A stretch of 64,000 bases of DNA, taken from Strongyloides papillosus (taxonomy: Eukaryota > Nematoda > Chromadorea > Rhabditida > Strongyloididae). Within the stretch, counting starts at the first letter, position 1. Each line of letters begins with the position of its first letter. The DNA lies in assembly GCA_005656395.1 (NCBI GenBank), contig SRSI01000078.1, forward strand, positions 1,550,001 through 1,614,000, read 5' to 3'. Of the stretch, positions 45,147 to 58,405 are shown one piece after another. The notes beneath the pieces are model-generated. The model was not told the origin of the DNA, searched no databases, and worked only from the letters and a program-made list of their open reading frames with translations. Position numbers and translations under genes: made by a program.

Positions 45147-47669
45147 CACTAGAAGGACGGGAAGGGGTCATTTTGACCCATTTAGTGTTTCTAACTAAGA
45201 TAACTTTTTAAATAATAAAGTTACAAATCTCAAATTTTTTGACTTTAGCTAAAAACTTGTTTTTTATATAATACCAGAATTTGACATTATTTTAGATAGT
45301 CTAAATTGACTTTTTTAGGATTTTGGAAAATAGCCACCATAAAAAAATTTATAACTTAGATGAAGATACTATTTCTAGTTTCTTATAAAACAATTAAAAT
45401 AAAAAAATTAAGGAAAAGAGAAGTAAAAAATAAAAAGAAAATATTAATAACAAGCATTTTCTACGTTACATTTTTTGCAATTTAATTTTTTTTCTACAGT
45501 AGAACATTTTCCACAAGTATATTGATGACAAATAGAGCACCTATTTGAAGTTTTATTTTCACAGCTAGATGTTATTTGACAATGCTTTCTTTTTTGTGTT
45601 TTGCTATCTTCACTATTAGAAGTCTTATCCTTACAAACATTTTTTTTCTCACACAATTGTTCATAAAGTTTTAAAAGAAAATCTCGTCTACTTATTTTTT
45701 CTTTAGTTACACTTTTGTAAAGTATATAACTGTTCAAAGCTGCCATATCTAGTAAATTGTTAAATACGTGAATCGGCCATCTTCTACTTGGAGCTTTAGT
45801 AGAGTATAAACGCAGCATAGCATCCATTGAATCAACACCAGATTTTGTTTGATTGTAGAATAATATTGTTTCAGGTTTTTTTTTGCAATCATTACCAATA
45901 TCAACACCATCATGAAGAGTAGAAAGTACCAGTACTTGTTTCTTTTTTTTGGATTGATAGACAGTTAGAATTTGTTTATCATCATTCATGAACAATTTAG
46001 TAAAAACAAATCAACTTTCTTTTTTTCTTTTACAAAAGTTGGTAAATTTTTCTTATTTGATCTAATCGTACCTATCAATGTAGTATTTTTTTTCATTAAC
46101 TCATTACCTAACCATACTGTTGTAAAGTAATTATCACAAGTTATATTATAACCCTTATTTGTGTAGTCTTCCATTAGTTTCAATATCACATGTTCCCCAA
46201 GATTCATAGTTGGATCTCTTGATGAATCTTTACCTAAGTATGGCATTGCTTTTAGAACATATTTACTTGAATTTTCAACTAACACCCAAAATTTAATTCC
46301 CCATTTATCAGGTTTATTAGGCATGTACTGAGTAAATGGACATCTTGCTTTCGTTGGAAAAAGTTGCTCATCTGCGGTTAAATAAGGATCAGGTATATAA
46401 TTATTCTTAGCATTTATCATAAATTTTGCCCATATATCAGAAATAGCAGCAAATTTATCACTAACAAGTCTTTCCTCTCTTGAATTTTTATCATCAAATC
46501 TAAGATATTTTAATATCTCAATATATCTGTCTCTACTCATATTTTCTTTGAATCTTTCATTCCCCCACTTATTATTGTACAACATTTTTACAGGTGTTGA
46601 TGTAAGTGATAAAGCACCTCTCAAATATAATAAACCAATAAATTTCTTTAATTCATTATCATTAAATTTCCATTCCATATTCTTGGTTTTATTTCTTGCT
46701 TCTAAAGTTGTAAATTTGTCTACAAGACGCAACATATCATCAGTTATCATAAGATTCCATGCACTTAATGGTGATCCTGATATAATATTTCTTTTAGCTA
46801 AGTATGTTGGACCAGGTGCAAACTTGAAAATGTTTGCTTGGTTTCGACGATCAATAGAATGATTATTAGGCAAAATTTCAACCCAATTATTATTTGATAT
46901 TTGAACATTTTCCATATATTCGACAATATCATCATCACTACCATCGAAAAATCAGAACTTCTCACACTTTCAACATAATCTTCATCATTCATTGTTGCAT
47001 TTTCAACTGAAGAATTGTCTGAATCATATTCTTCTTCATCAAAATATTCTAAATCAACTGGTTGCTTTCTATCTTTTGACATTGTTAGATTAAGAAAATT
47101 AGAAGAAATAATTATTAAGCAGAAAATATAACGATGTAATTTATATTATATAAATTGATATAATGATGTTAGATTTTTTTGTAAGATTAATGTCTTATTA
47201 ACAATTCTTTTTATGAGAAAATGTACCAATTGATATCACTGATACATTATAGACATAGGTTAAAGAGGTAGATTATATTTTATATCTCATTACTTTATTA
47301 AAGTAGAAAATTTTTTACTTTCTTTTTGTTGCGCATGGTGTGAAGAAGATTAACATGTATAACGCTTTATCATTATAGTATTAAGTGATATATAAAAAAT
47401 ATTTTACGATATAATATAGTGAGTATTAATAATCGGTGCTTAATGTTTTATCCATCGATATTAATGTTAAAAAATTTTTCACATGAAATACTTCACTGGT
47501 TGAAAGTGTAGTCGAAGTAAAAATCATTTAGATAATCTTATATATGGTATTTTATTAATATAAAATCTTATTTAATCAAAAAAATTAGATTTTATAGCTA
47601 AAATTGTGAGGGGTCAAAATGATCCCTATCCGTCCTTCTAGGTAAATTTTTTTTCCCGTCCTTCTAGTG
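45147..47669 (-). mobile_element. piggyBac transposon
   Basis: Flanked by TTAA (45143-45146, 47670-47673). Ends CACTAGAAGGACGGGAAGGG and the complement are inverted; the right end has the CTAGAAGGACGG block twice. It codes a piggyBac transposase on the minus strand. Likely a recent but now inactive copy. Confidence 0.93.
45444..47082 (-). pseudogene. piggyBac transposase, two frameshifts
   Basis: Starts at 47082 with an acidic N-terminus (EYFDEEEYDSDN). A frameshift near 46950 moves to the frame that runs to 45986, with the DDE_Tnp_1_7 core: YLTADEQLFPTKARCPF (first Asp), NITCDNYFTT (second Asp). A second frameshift near 45995 leads to 45995-45444, with GVDSMDAMLRLYS (third Asp) and a C-terminal Cys-rich finger (CSICHQYTCGKC... 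NCKKC). Domain content is complete apart from the shifts, so loss was recent. Confidence 0.92.
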
Positions 47670-47944
47670 TTAAAAAAAAACAAGTACAATTAGGGTAAAT
47701 ATTGCTTTACTTATTAGTCCTTTTATGGGATATTTTTCACTTGGCTAGTAGTTTTTTAAATCAGGTTTCATTCACTTTATATCTTCATGCTTTTATAATG
47801 TATTCATCATTAATGCTTAAAAAATATTAATTATAAATCACATAAATTAAAATTTTTAAAGTAGTTTTTGTCTTATGCGTTTATCTTATTTATACTTGTG
47901 ATTTTGATGATTTCTAAAATTACTCGTCATTTTTTAAAAAAAAT

Positions 47945-48565
47945 TTAATTATTTAAATCCAATTTTGTGAGTCAATCAGACATTCGATGTACAACTAAAA
48001 ATTTTACTCCCTCCCCATTTTTATTTCATTAATAAAAAGAGGAACTAAAAAATGTACATTGGCAAATTTTTACGTCCTGAAACTTCGAGATACAGGAGCT
48101 GTAGTGAGTCAAAATTTGAAAAATCGATTTTTACAAGTTTCCAGTAAATAAATTTTTCTAAAAACAAATATTGTTTCTGGGGGTAATTTTTCAAACAAAA
48201 ACGAATGAGCATACTCTTGACTTCGTAAATTGACTTTTTTATTGTTTTTTAGAATTTTTTTTAGTTTTTTCAATTTTTGAGTACAAAAATCGTAAAAGCG
48301 CATGTTTCCATTATGCTCATTCGATTTCTCATGTAATTTTACATCTAGATCCATGAAAAAAAGTGAAATAAAAAAGGTAGATCACTGTGCTCTCGAATGA
48401 AGAAGAATCTCGATATTTTCTAGGGGAAATAAGATAAATAAAATATCTCAATGTTTGAGTACAAAAATCGAAAAAGCGCATGTTCTCACTATGCTCATTT
48501 GATTTCTCATGTAATTTTACATCTAGAATCACGAAAAAAGTGAAATAAAAAGGGTAAATCAGCAT
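47945..48565. repeat. H-family copy H2 with tandem units
   Basis: Starts AATTTTGTGAGTCAATCAGAC like H1. Contains two tandem copies of a unit with GAGTACAAAAATCG, GCTCATTCGATTTCTCATG and TTTTACATCTAGA. Peptide-like reading on the minus strand is a by-product of the repeat. Confidence 0.65.
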
Positions 48566-49360
48566 AAAGATGATAGTGATTTAAATACTGATACAATAAG
48601 TAAAATAACACGTGTTAAGTGCAATAAGAAAGGCCACAAGGTATTTAACTGTCCAGAAAAAATAGTTAACAACAACACAGATAAAGTAATTTCTTTGAAT
48701 ATCTTTATTCATTCTAATAAATATTGTAGTGGATTTAAATTATGTTGTATACATATTAAATTATATAATGATGATAAAATATACCCAATTGAAGCTGTGT
48801 TAGATACTGGAACTACCAGAAGTTTATTAAGTTGCGTCGTAGCTCAAATGTAATAAATTGAATTGGATGAAGTTGAAGTTAGTACTCAATTCTTTAATGG
48901 TAAGACATTTCCATTAAACAGATTAAAATATCCATATTAGTAGAGTTAGATGATGATACGTTTGATATCAAATCATGTGTAAGTGAATTGAATACTGATT
49001 TATTCCAAATCATTATTGGTCAAGATATTTTTATAAATCTACGAATCACAATTCAAGAGAGTAAAAGTCTTTTGCTCATTAATGAAAAGAGAGTTGATTT
49101 ATGTTATCCAATCACTGCTCCAAATTTTAGTGACAATTTGGCTAACTATATCTGGTGTTATAATTTAGTATTGAATACCAACAATGATGGTAAAAGCATG
49201 AAAGCTAGAAATGAAATGTTCAATGTATTCATGTCAGTCATCCTAATATAATAGCTAAGAACAAGTATGATGTTGGAGATGGAATATATTGCTATCTAAA
49301 AACTCGTTCTATTGAAGGTGTTAAACTCATTAAGCCTGTGTTTTTTACTCATAAGTAAAT
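48565..49360 (+). pseudogene. LTR-retroelement relic: zinc knuckle and retropepsin
   Basis: CNKKGHKVFNC is a CCHC knuckle whose first Cys codon has become CGT. About 150 bases on, AVLDTGTTRSLLS is a retropepsin active site (near 48795-48835). After stops and a shift, 48988-49251 continues as the protease C-terminal part (QIIIGQDIF). Lies between two H-family copies. No RT or LTR seen. Confidence 0.75.
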
Positions 49361-49444
49361 TAATTATCTGAAAAAAATTTTTTTGCATGTGAATAGGATA
49401 TATTGTAGATAAAAGCTTACTGTTGTGTTGCGAAAATTTTATAG

Positions 49445-49980
49445 TACTCATTTAAAACCAGTTTTCTTGATTCAATCAGACATTGCATGTACAAATAAAG
49501 ATGTTACTGCTAGATAATTGATGTTTTATTATCCAAGAACTATAATTTTTACAATTATCATAAAAGAAAATCTTAAACTTACCCCAAATCAGTTGGGTTC
49601 TTTTCAAACTAAAACTGATTTGAGGTAGTATAAATAACGATATTGTAATTAAATTTTAGACTTATTATATTTAAATTTTTAAAAATATTATTTTTAGATA
49701 TTTGAATATTCAAATATCTAACAGTTACCTCCTATTTTTATTTCCCTAATAAAAAGAGCAATCAGAAAAATGTATATTAGAAAATTTATTTGACTTGAAA
49801 ATTTGAGATACAACAACTGCAGTGAGTCAAAGTCGGAAAAATTGATTTTTATAAGTTCCGGTAAATAGATTTTTTTAAACACTTTTCGCGGGTCAATTGA
49901 ACTTTTTTTTGTAAGAAGTTTGCAACGAAAATTGTAACTCAAAAAGATTGCGGGAACTCATAAAGGGTGCCGAAATACAC
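49445..49980. repeat. H-family copy H3, partial
   Basis: GATTCAATCAGACATTGCATG and, after an unrelated 200-bp stretch, the CTATTTTTATTTCCCTAATAAAAAG and TATTAGAAAATTTATTTGAC blocks match H1 and H4. One arm only. Confidence 0.5.
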
Positions 49981-50690
49981 AATTTAACATTTAAAATTTA
50001 GTCCAAGCTCTTACTATAACAATGTATATTATTAAAAATATACAAAATGAAAGTCTGTTAGACTTTGTGTGTTTTGGTCTGATAAAGTATTTTTTTGTTT
50101 TGGTTTTTCTTTGACTATTATTTCTCTAAAGTTTAGACAAAAATAGAGAGTTAAATTGCTCAGAGCTTGATTGAATTAGTTAAGATATATTTAAAATTTA
50201 TTGTTGATCATAATACTTTAAAGTAATTTTTACTAATTATTCTGCTTATATGCGATACACTTATTTCTTGTGTTTTAATCTTGTAATATATTTATTTATT
50301 GCTGAATATTGTAAAATCCTCGAGCATTATGAATACTATTTAGTTTTATTTTATTTCGATGATACATAAATATTTTGTATATTTTAAATTATTGTAAAAT
50401 TCATTATTTTACAAGCTTTTTTTACCATAGAGATATATTAAAATCCATTTTACATGCAATATTTATACAACTGACCTAAAAATTTAGTCGACATTGTTTT
50501 ATTATTAGCTTGCTGTTACTTATTTAAACAGTTTGTTACGCTTGTTTGTAGATAAATGTACAATCCAAGTTATTGAAATTAGTTTTTAAGCAGATCAATT
50601 CCATGTATCTCTTTTTCCAAAGAGACAATAATTTATGAGTATACGTTTTTATCAAATGTAAATTCGCTTCAGGAAGATCTTCTGTATACC
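49981..50690. other. AT-rich spacer, nothing recognised
   Basis: No gene or repeat end can be supported. Confidence 0.5.
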
Positions 50691-53095
50691 AAAATAAATA
50701 ACCACATCAAAAACCTAGGTTTTTGTACTCTAAAGACTTTTATATCTTAACATATTATACGCGCACTTAAATGAAAAAAATAAATTTTGCGAACTTAAAA
50801 GGTTGAAAATAAATTTCGCGTACTAAAAAGGATGAAAATAAAATTTCATACCTGTAATATCACTCATCTGTATAAAAGTAGCGTCGTCTAGTGATTTAGA
50901 TAATTATCGTTTATTATTAGTTCGAAGCTGTGTAATTTTCATTTGATTTTTAAGTTTTTCTTAATGGTAGCGATTATGTTTTCTATTGTTTGAAAAGAAA
51001 ATGGATTTAAATATATTTGTAACAGTATTAAGAGTGTATAATGTTAATAAAATATAATAATTAAACAATAATTTTATTCTTATTAAAAGTAAATGGATAT
51101 TGTGAAAACTTATTATGATATATTATTTCATGTATTACTCATTTTCATTTGTCAAAATCATTGATGAGTAGAGATTACATTTAATATTTTTGTTTCTAAT
51201 TATATGGAATATATGATACACACTATGTTGTTTCCTCGGTCGAATACTTTGACCCCTGCCGCAGCGACGATTTTCTAAACTTGTAAGAAACCCATTTTTA
51301 GCTAATAAAAGTTTATGAAACCTTTTATAATGCAATGTATATGCTATGTAGAAGTAGATTATTTAAAAAAATTTTTAAAATTTCCAAAAATGGAAATTTT
51401 TTTTTAAAGCTTTGTGTCTCGGAATTTTACTGTGATACCTTATAAGAAATCTATATATTCTGAAAGCCCTTGATCTCCTCTACAAGAATATATCCATCTC
51501 ATATCAAACTGTCTATCCAGTTTTTAAATAATTAGATTTAAAGTTAAAAACCCATAATTTTCATTTATTTTTAGCATTGAAAGATATTTTTTAAAATTAT
51601 TTGTTTTAAAAAACCATTTCAATGTAGATTACTTTTTATAAAATATTTAAAAAAAATAAAGTTATTGCACAATACTGTCTATAAATGGTCATTTTAGCAA
51701 GATATTTAGGGGAATAATTTTTAAAGAAAAAATTATTATAACTATTAATTATGGAATTCTTTAAGCTGATATTTGCATATTATAATGAGATCATGCTTAA
51801 TTATGTATAGTTTTACTATTCCTTTACAAAAAAAGCATTTCATGCTATCTCTTGAACACTTCTCAAATGTGTTCTACTACACCTCAAACACATGTATTAG
51901 AACTTGCATTTTACATATAAAAAATAGTTTTTCAGCAATTTTAACAGTTTTTGAATGCTAAAACTAAAGTATTTTATCATTTTTTTAAGAAATAAAAGTC
52001 AAATTTTTTAAAAATTATAAGAAATTTCTTCCAGTAAAAATGAATTATTTAAGAAATTTCTTTTGTATTAAAGGTAATAGTATATAAATCATAGCTCGTA
52101 ATACACACTAAAGCAATTTTTGAGTACTAATAGTTTAAAAAAATTAGCTTTCAAGATCAAAAATATTGAAAAAACATGAGTAATTAACTTTAAATCTAAT
52201 TATCTAAAAACTGGATAGACAGTTTGATATGAGATGGATATATTCTTGTAGAGAAGATCAAGGGCTTTCAGAATATATAGATTTCATATAAGGTATTACA
52301 GTAAAATTCCGAGACACAAAGCTTCAAAAAAAAAATTTCCATTTTTGGAAATTTTAAAAATTTTTTTAAATAATCTACTTCTACATAGCATATACATTGC
52401 ATTATTAAAGGTTTCATAAACTTTTATTAGCTAAAAATGGGTTTCTTACAAGTTTAGAAAAACGTCGCTGCGGCAGGGGTCAAAGTATTCGACCGAGGAA
52501 TTTAATACTAAACAACATAGTGTGGATAGTATATGTTTACATAAAAGTTTTATTAAATCAAAATTGTGCATTTTTATTTTATAAGAATACTGAATATGTG
52601 TTTTGTTGTTGGAAAATTATTGTTGGAGAAGAAAAAAGATTTTAATATATTTGTAGCAACAATGAGAATGTCGTATTTTAATAAAATAGAGTAATCAAAC
52701 AATAATTTTATCAATATTAACATTAAGAGGATATCGTACACCTTTCTTATGATATATAATTTCATATAATATTTAATTTCTATTGGCAAATTAATGATTA
52801 AGTTGATTTTACATTTGCATTTTTATTTAAATGGAATATTATATTGTACATGTATTTATAATTTTGTAGAAGTTATCGATATAATCTAAATCACTAGACG
52901 ACGCTACTTTTATACAGATGAGTGATATTACAGGTATGAAATTTTATTTTCATCCTTTTTAGTACGCGAAATTTATTTTCAACCTTTTAAGTTCGCAAAA
53001 TTTATTTTTTTCATTTAAGTGCGCGTATAATATGTTAAGATATAAAAGTCTTTAGAGTACAAAAACCTAGGTTTTTGATGTGGTTATTTATTTTC
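50691..53095. mobile_element. Foldback element G (2.4 kb)
   Basis: A giant inverted repeat: AAATAAATAACCACATC with CCTAGGTTTTTGTACTC at the left pairs with the complement ending at 53095. Inner pairs continue (50850-50910 with 52870-52930; 51170-51400 with 52330-52510; 51470-51550 with 52190-52260) toward a centre near 51870. No transposase. Blocks TATAAAAGTAGCGTCGTC and GGCAGGGGTCAAAGTATTCG are highly conserved between arms. Confidence 0.8.
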
Positions 53096-53499
53096 AAAAT
53101 TTTTCGTTACAAACAGGTGTAATAATCTAAAAAGTTTATAATTATCAATGTCAATAATAAAAAATGCTAAATTAGTTGTTTGAAATTGCATCTTTTCAAT
53201 TATTTTATTTATTAATTTCTAGATCTCCTAGGTAAATTTTTATTTTTAAAAAAAATTTTTAACTCCTTATATGCTAAAAAAAGTAAATTTATATAAGAAA
53301 AAAACGCGACCCATAACTCTAAAGAAAAAAAACGCCACGGAAACATTTACTTTTGGATTCATATTAATTTCAATTTCCCCAAAAAAACCTCCAAAAATTA
53401 ACTTCGGAACATTCATTGTGAAGTCTGAAGCCTTATGAAATACTCCATTGAGGCTTGGCCGCCGCGCAGCGCACGATGAAACCGCTGTGCGTTGGTAAA

Positions 53500-53890
53500 T
53501 ATTTTATTAAACCTCGTTTTGGCACTTCTTATTTTAGTTGGGTTGATCAAGATCAAAATTTTACACACATACTAATTTGTGTAATACTTTTTGTTAAAAT
53601 ACGGCGCGTCCATTTACTGAGTAATTAGTGTGTGTGATATATTTTGTTAAAACGCGGCGCGTCCATTAATTCAAAATTTGCACCATTTTCGGCACTTTGG
53701 ATTCATTTTTCTCCATGATGAAGCAAGATTTTTGGAATTTTTATTTTAGATTCCGATTTCTCGTAATGGAATCTATATGTATGCAAAGTTTCAGAAGAAA
53801 ATTCTGAAATCTAGGGGGTCAAAATATGCTTAACGTTGCATTTTTGGGGGGTGACGTTAGTGAGTAGATATAAAAGTCTTTAAAAAATTA
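53500..53890. repeat. Diverged half copy of foldback F
   Basis: Blocks GCACTTTGG, ATGCAAAGTTTCAG, GGGGTCAAAA and AACGTTGCATTTTT follow the order of the right arm of F. GCGGCGCGTCCATTA occurs twice, the equivalent of the GGCCGGGCC block in F. Confidence 0.55.
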
Positions 53891-54169
53891 ACATATCAAA
53901 TTTTGTAAACTAAATATAGCAAAAAAATATGTATTTTTCGACCTCTCAAAAATTTTGATAATCCTAAAAAGTTTCTTTTTCGTTTTATATATTTAAATAT
54001 TTATTCATTATCCATACTTTTTTGACTCTCATTGCGTTTGTCCAAATCATCTTAAGTTACTATTTTTTACAAAATTTAGCATGAAAGTAAAAAAGAATAG
54101 TAAATAAAAGAAAAGAAGTTGACAGCAAAAAAATAATATAGCCTAGATATCCCATTTTTACTTTTTATT

Positions 54170-55440
54170 TAAATCCCATTTTGTGAGTCAATCAGACACT
54201 TGATGTACAACTAAAAATTTCACCCACTCCCCCCTCTTTTTATTTCATAAATAAGAAGAGCAACCAAAATAATGTATGTTGACAAATTTATTCGGCTTGA
54301 AACTTTGAGATACAGTAGTAGTAGTGATTCAAAGTTGGAAAATTGATTTTCACAAATTTTAAATAAATTGATTTTCTTAAAAATTAATACTGATTCTAGA
54401 AGTAATTTTTCGTAAGAAAATGAATGAGCATACTTTCGGCTTCATAAATTTACGTCTTTACTGTTTTTTGAAATTTTTTTTAGATTTTTCACATTGTAGG
54501 TGTAAAAATCAAAAAAGCGCATGTTTCCACTACGCCCATTCGTTTTCCCATGTAATTTTACATCTAGATTCATAGAAATTAAAAAATAAAATGGGAAAGT
54601 AAATATGTTCTTGAGTGAAGAAGAATACTGGTATTTCCATATAGAATAGGTGTTTTTACATATGAGTACAAAAATCGAAAAATCGCATGTTATCATTATG
54701 CTCATTCGATTTCTCATGTGATTTTATATCTAGATTTATAAAAATCACAAAATAAAATGGAAAGGTAAATGTGTTCTTAAGTGAAGAAGAATCTTGCTAT
54801 TTCTTTGGGAAATAAGACTTTTCAATTTTTGAGCACAAAAATCAAAAAAGCGCATGTTTCCACTATGTTCATTCGATTTCTCATGTGATTTTACATCTAG
54901 ATTCAAAGAAATCAAAAAAATAAAATGGGAAGGTAAACGTGTTCTCATACAAAATATAGATTTCAATTCAATATAGTAGAATATTGGTACACTTTTTTAA
55001 TAAATACTATATTTTTTTATAATAAATAATGTTTCTAACAGTGTTTTTATATGAAAAATCGAATGAGCATAGTAAGAACATGCGCTTTTTTGATTTTTGT
55101 ACCTAAAAATTGAAAAAACTTTAAAAAAATTCCAAAAAACAACAAATACGTAAATTTATGAAGCCGAAAGTATGCTCATTCATTTTCTTACGAAAAATTA
55201 CTTCTAGAATCAGTATTAATTTTTAAAAAAATCTATTTATCTGAAATTCGTAAAAATCAATTTTTTCAACTTTGACTCACTACTACTGCTGTATTTCAAA
55301 ATTTCATGTCGAATAAATTTGCCAACATACATTTTTTGGTTTTTTTTATTCATGAAATAAAAATAGGGGGTAAAATTTTAAGTTGTACAAAATCTTAAAA
55401 AAATGTTCAACTGACTCGCAAAATGCGTTTTAAGTTAAAC
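54170..55440. mobile_element. Foldback H4 (H family)
   Basis: Left end CCCATTTTGTGAGTCAATCAG, right end CTCGCAAAATGCG. Arms 54180-54560 and 55060-55430 pair (for example GAAAGTATGCTCATTC). Between them are two or three tandem copies of a ~240-bp unit with GCGCATGTTTCCACTATG and TTTTACATCTAGATTCA. Confidence 0.7.
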
Positions 55441-56038
55441 TTTATTAATTAAAATAAATTTTAAGTTTTTCTACTAAATAATATAATAATTAGTATATAA
55501 AATAGCACTTAATAGAATCTACTGTTTAGAGAGTGGAGCATTTTTAGACTGACTGACATGTGATAATTTCAGTGTTTGTATAATTCCAATACCAAACTTC
55601 GGGTCGTTTTCTTAAAAGTTCTGTAACCTTCTATCCTGCACTTAAACTCTTATATTAAATTTTACAAAGTACCTAAAGTCAATATACTTGCAATTATTAT
55701 CATATAATAGTTGAATTACTGAAGATACTATTGAGAATGAGTGATGAAACGCAAAATTTGCTTCTAAATATTTAAACAAAACGTAATTTACTGTACAGTA
55801 GAATTGTGAGTCATTACTATAATTATCAGATTCTGAGTTAAAAATATGTGTGTATTCAATAATTATATTCATAATACAAGTATTGGTATAAATTTACTAA
55901 GGGATTAATTAATAATAAAAAATAAAGTTATAGAAATAAAGTTTCATAAAAAAATAGATTTTATGTATTGTCAATGATTATTTTTGTAAACATTTGAAAA
56001 AACAGTTGTCTTATATTCATTTTAATTGATGCTATTTA

Positions 56039-57786
56039 CACTGAGAGATATTTGCAACTTTTTTATTTATAATTTTGGAGAAATATATCTTTTACGACTA
56101 AAAAATGTTGCAAGTTTTGAAGTAGAAAAATTATTATTTGAAATAAACATTTCCCTTAAATGCTTTTATTTAAAATAAATAAATTCTAAAGTGAAAGAAA
56201 AATACCACAAGTTTAATTCTTGATTTCTGAGATCGTTGGTTATATGAATATGATTTAATTTGCTTGTCGACTTTTTTAGCGGGAAAAAATAAGAAAATGA
56301 AATACTTTACTTTTTTCACGAATTTTGTAATATAAAGTATTTTAAATTCTTCAAATATAAAAAAGTTGTAGAAACAAAATTTGTTAAAATCTCTTCAACA
56401 AAGCTAACTTCTCTTCTAAAGGTCTTAAAGTTAAATGATATAGAAGTCAAAAGTATATAAGTGTAGAAAGAATAGTTTATAAGAAATGTCTCACAAAATT
56501 TCAAATAAAAATTGAGTTTTAGAATAAGATATGATAATGCTAATTAATTTTTTGTAGATTACTTTCTTATCACAAAAGATCTATAGATAAAACAAAAATA
56601 TTTTTAGTTTGTATAGACTTGTAAACATATGATATTTTTTACTCTATTTAAAGACCTTTACTTTCTTTTGTATTAATTTACACTTTTGACCATTTTGAAT
56701 AGTAAAGTGCCAATTTTTTACTATTAACTACTATCTTATTATTAATATTAATTATCTTAATCCTTTCACTGCCAGAATTTTTTTTCTTTGTATTACGCAC
56801 TCTTCTATGTGTAAAATAGAAAGAGTACTTTTATGTAGAATAAAAAGTTAACGAAAAATTGGTAGCATATTTCTTCAGTAAAATTAAAATAAATAGGTTG
56901 AAAATTAAATTTTTCTCTTTTAACTTTATAAAATTTATTTTTAAATTTAATTTTCAACTGTTTTTCATAATTTATTTTTTGTTTCCATCTTTTTTTCATA
57001 TAAATTTTTTTATAAGAAAAAAAATAGTATCATTCCAAAATTTCCCGCTTATAGTGTAAATTACCACTGTGCATTAACATTTTTGTTTATGACGCATATA
57101 TGTGTCATCCGATAGCAAAAGGGTTAAGCATATTAAACTATCAATTAACAATAAAACCATAACATTTCATGGAAAAATCGATGTTTTTAATTAAATAATT
57201 ATTTGATGTACCCTAACTTTAATATTTACTAGTAATATTATAGAACGTTATAGTAACAAAGTTGGATTTTTATTGATAAAATAGTTAGATTGATTGGTTT
57301 AATTTAAAAAAACTACACTTATAGAATTCGAGAAAGGTTATTTTAATTTTAAAAGTTCATAAGTCGACATGTACTTAGAATATGTATGTTTATCATATTA
57401 ACTCTTGACAATGGAAAAGGTTTTTAGAAAATAGTATAATAACATTGTTTTAAGACTAGACTGAGCTAAGTTATTGTACCGTATGTGTGATATACTATTA
57501 AAGAATATCCTGTAGAAGTAAATTTTTAAATTTTTGAAGTTGTTAATAGTATCATATTCATTGTCATTTGAAGAAAGTCCAAGTACAAAATACTATTGCA
57601 TAAAACACAAACTTCAATTTATAAGTTATCAATTAAAGTAATTAACATGTAAACAACTTGTAAAAATATTACTATGACTGAAATTTGAGAATAATAAAAA
57701 CAATATTTAAAATTTAAAAAGTTTCTATTAAACTAATTGTTCTAACACGAAAATTTAAAAACAAAAGTTGCAAATTCCTCTCAGTG
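56039..57786. mobile_element. Element K (CACTGAGAG-ended)
   Basis: Inverted ends CACTGAGAGATATTTGCAACTTTT and the complement of AAAAGTTGCAAATTCCTCTCAGTG bound 1748 bp. CACTGA ends resemble the CMC element at 11457, so K may be a non-autonomous CMC relative. No direct duplication seen. It carries piggyBac MITE P2 and no coding sequence. Confidence 0.65.
56761..57123. mobile_element. piggyBac MITE P2
   Basis: Flanked by TTAA (56757-56760, 57124-57127), 363 bp like P1 and in inverse orientation (ATGACGCATATATGTGTCAT near the right end). Ends have drifted more than those of P1. Confidence 0.9.
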
Positions 57787-58267
57787 AATGTTAAAAGCTG
57801 TTGTAATTCATGTAAAAATGAATCTTATTATTCATTTCAAAGTTTATATTTAAGAGTCAGTATCTTTTTAACTCGCTCCAGGATATGTTGAAATTGAAAA
57901 TCTTATTAAGGTATGTTTTGATGTTAAGTATGAATGTCACCAAGTTTTATGTACAAATTGTTAAAACAAAATTAATTTTAATGAATTTATACAATTGAAA
58001 AAAGTCCCTTAATATATGTTTGTAAATATTGATAGAGATTCAAGTTCTATATTCAACGATGCTGCTGTAGAAATAGAAAGAAGAAAAGTATATGATTTTG
58101 TCGGTACCGCATATGTAATTTGCGGAGCTATTACATATCATAATCAACATTACGCGGCATATGTTTCTTCAGAGAAATTATGGGTACAATTAAACGACTC
58201 TTTATGTTCTACCTGTTTTAAATTTTTTCAAGATCAAGTTATTATTGCTGTTTTGAAAAAATATTAG
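57787..58267 (+). pseudogene. Duplicate of the USP-like protease 3' half
   Basis: This is an inverted, nearly identical copy of 9218-9700: the zinc-finger segment followed by the 83-codon His-box frame (58016-58267), which differs from the other copy at residue 8 (Asp for Asn). It starts exactly where element K ends and lacks the Cys box and transposase, so it cannot be functional alone. Confidence 0.85.
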
Positions 58268-58405
58268 TAGATAAGTACTTTTATTTCATTCAAAACATTT
58301 AAAATTATATAACAAATCACATTGATAAATGAATTATATATATAAATTTTCAGATTTTTTACTATCATAAAATTAAAAACTAATTCGAACCTATAATAAT
58401 TTATA

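Noticed and set aside
48109..54966. Repeated minus-strand frames reading DVKLHEKSNEHSGNMRF
   Set aside because: They arise from the tandem H-family unit; no start, family or length pattern suggests a real protein.
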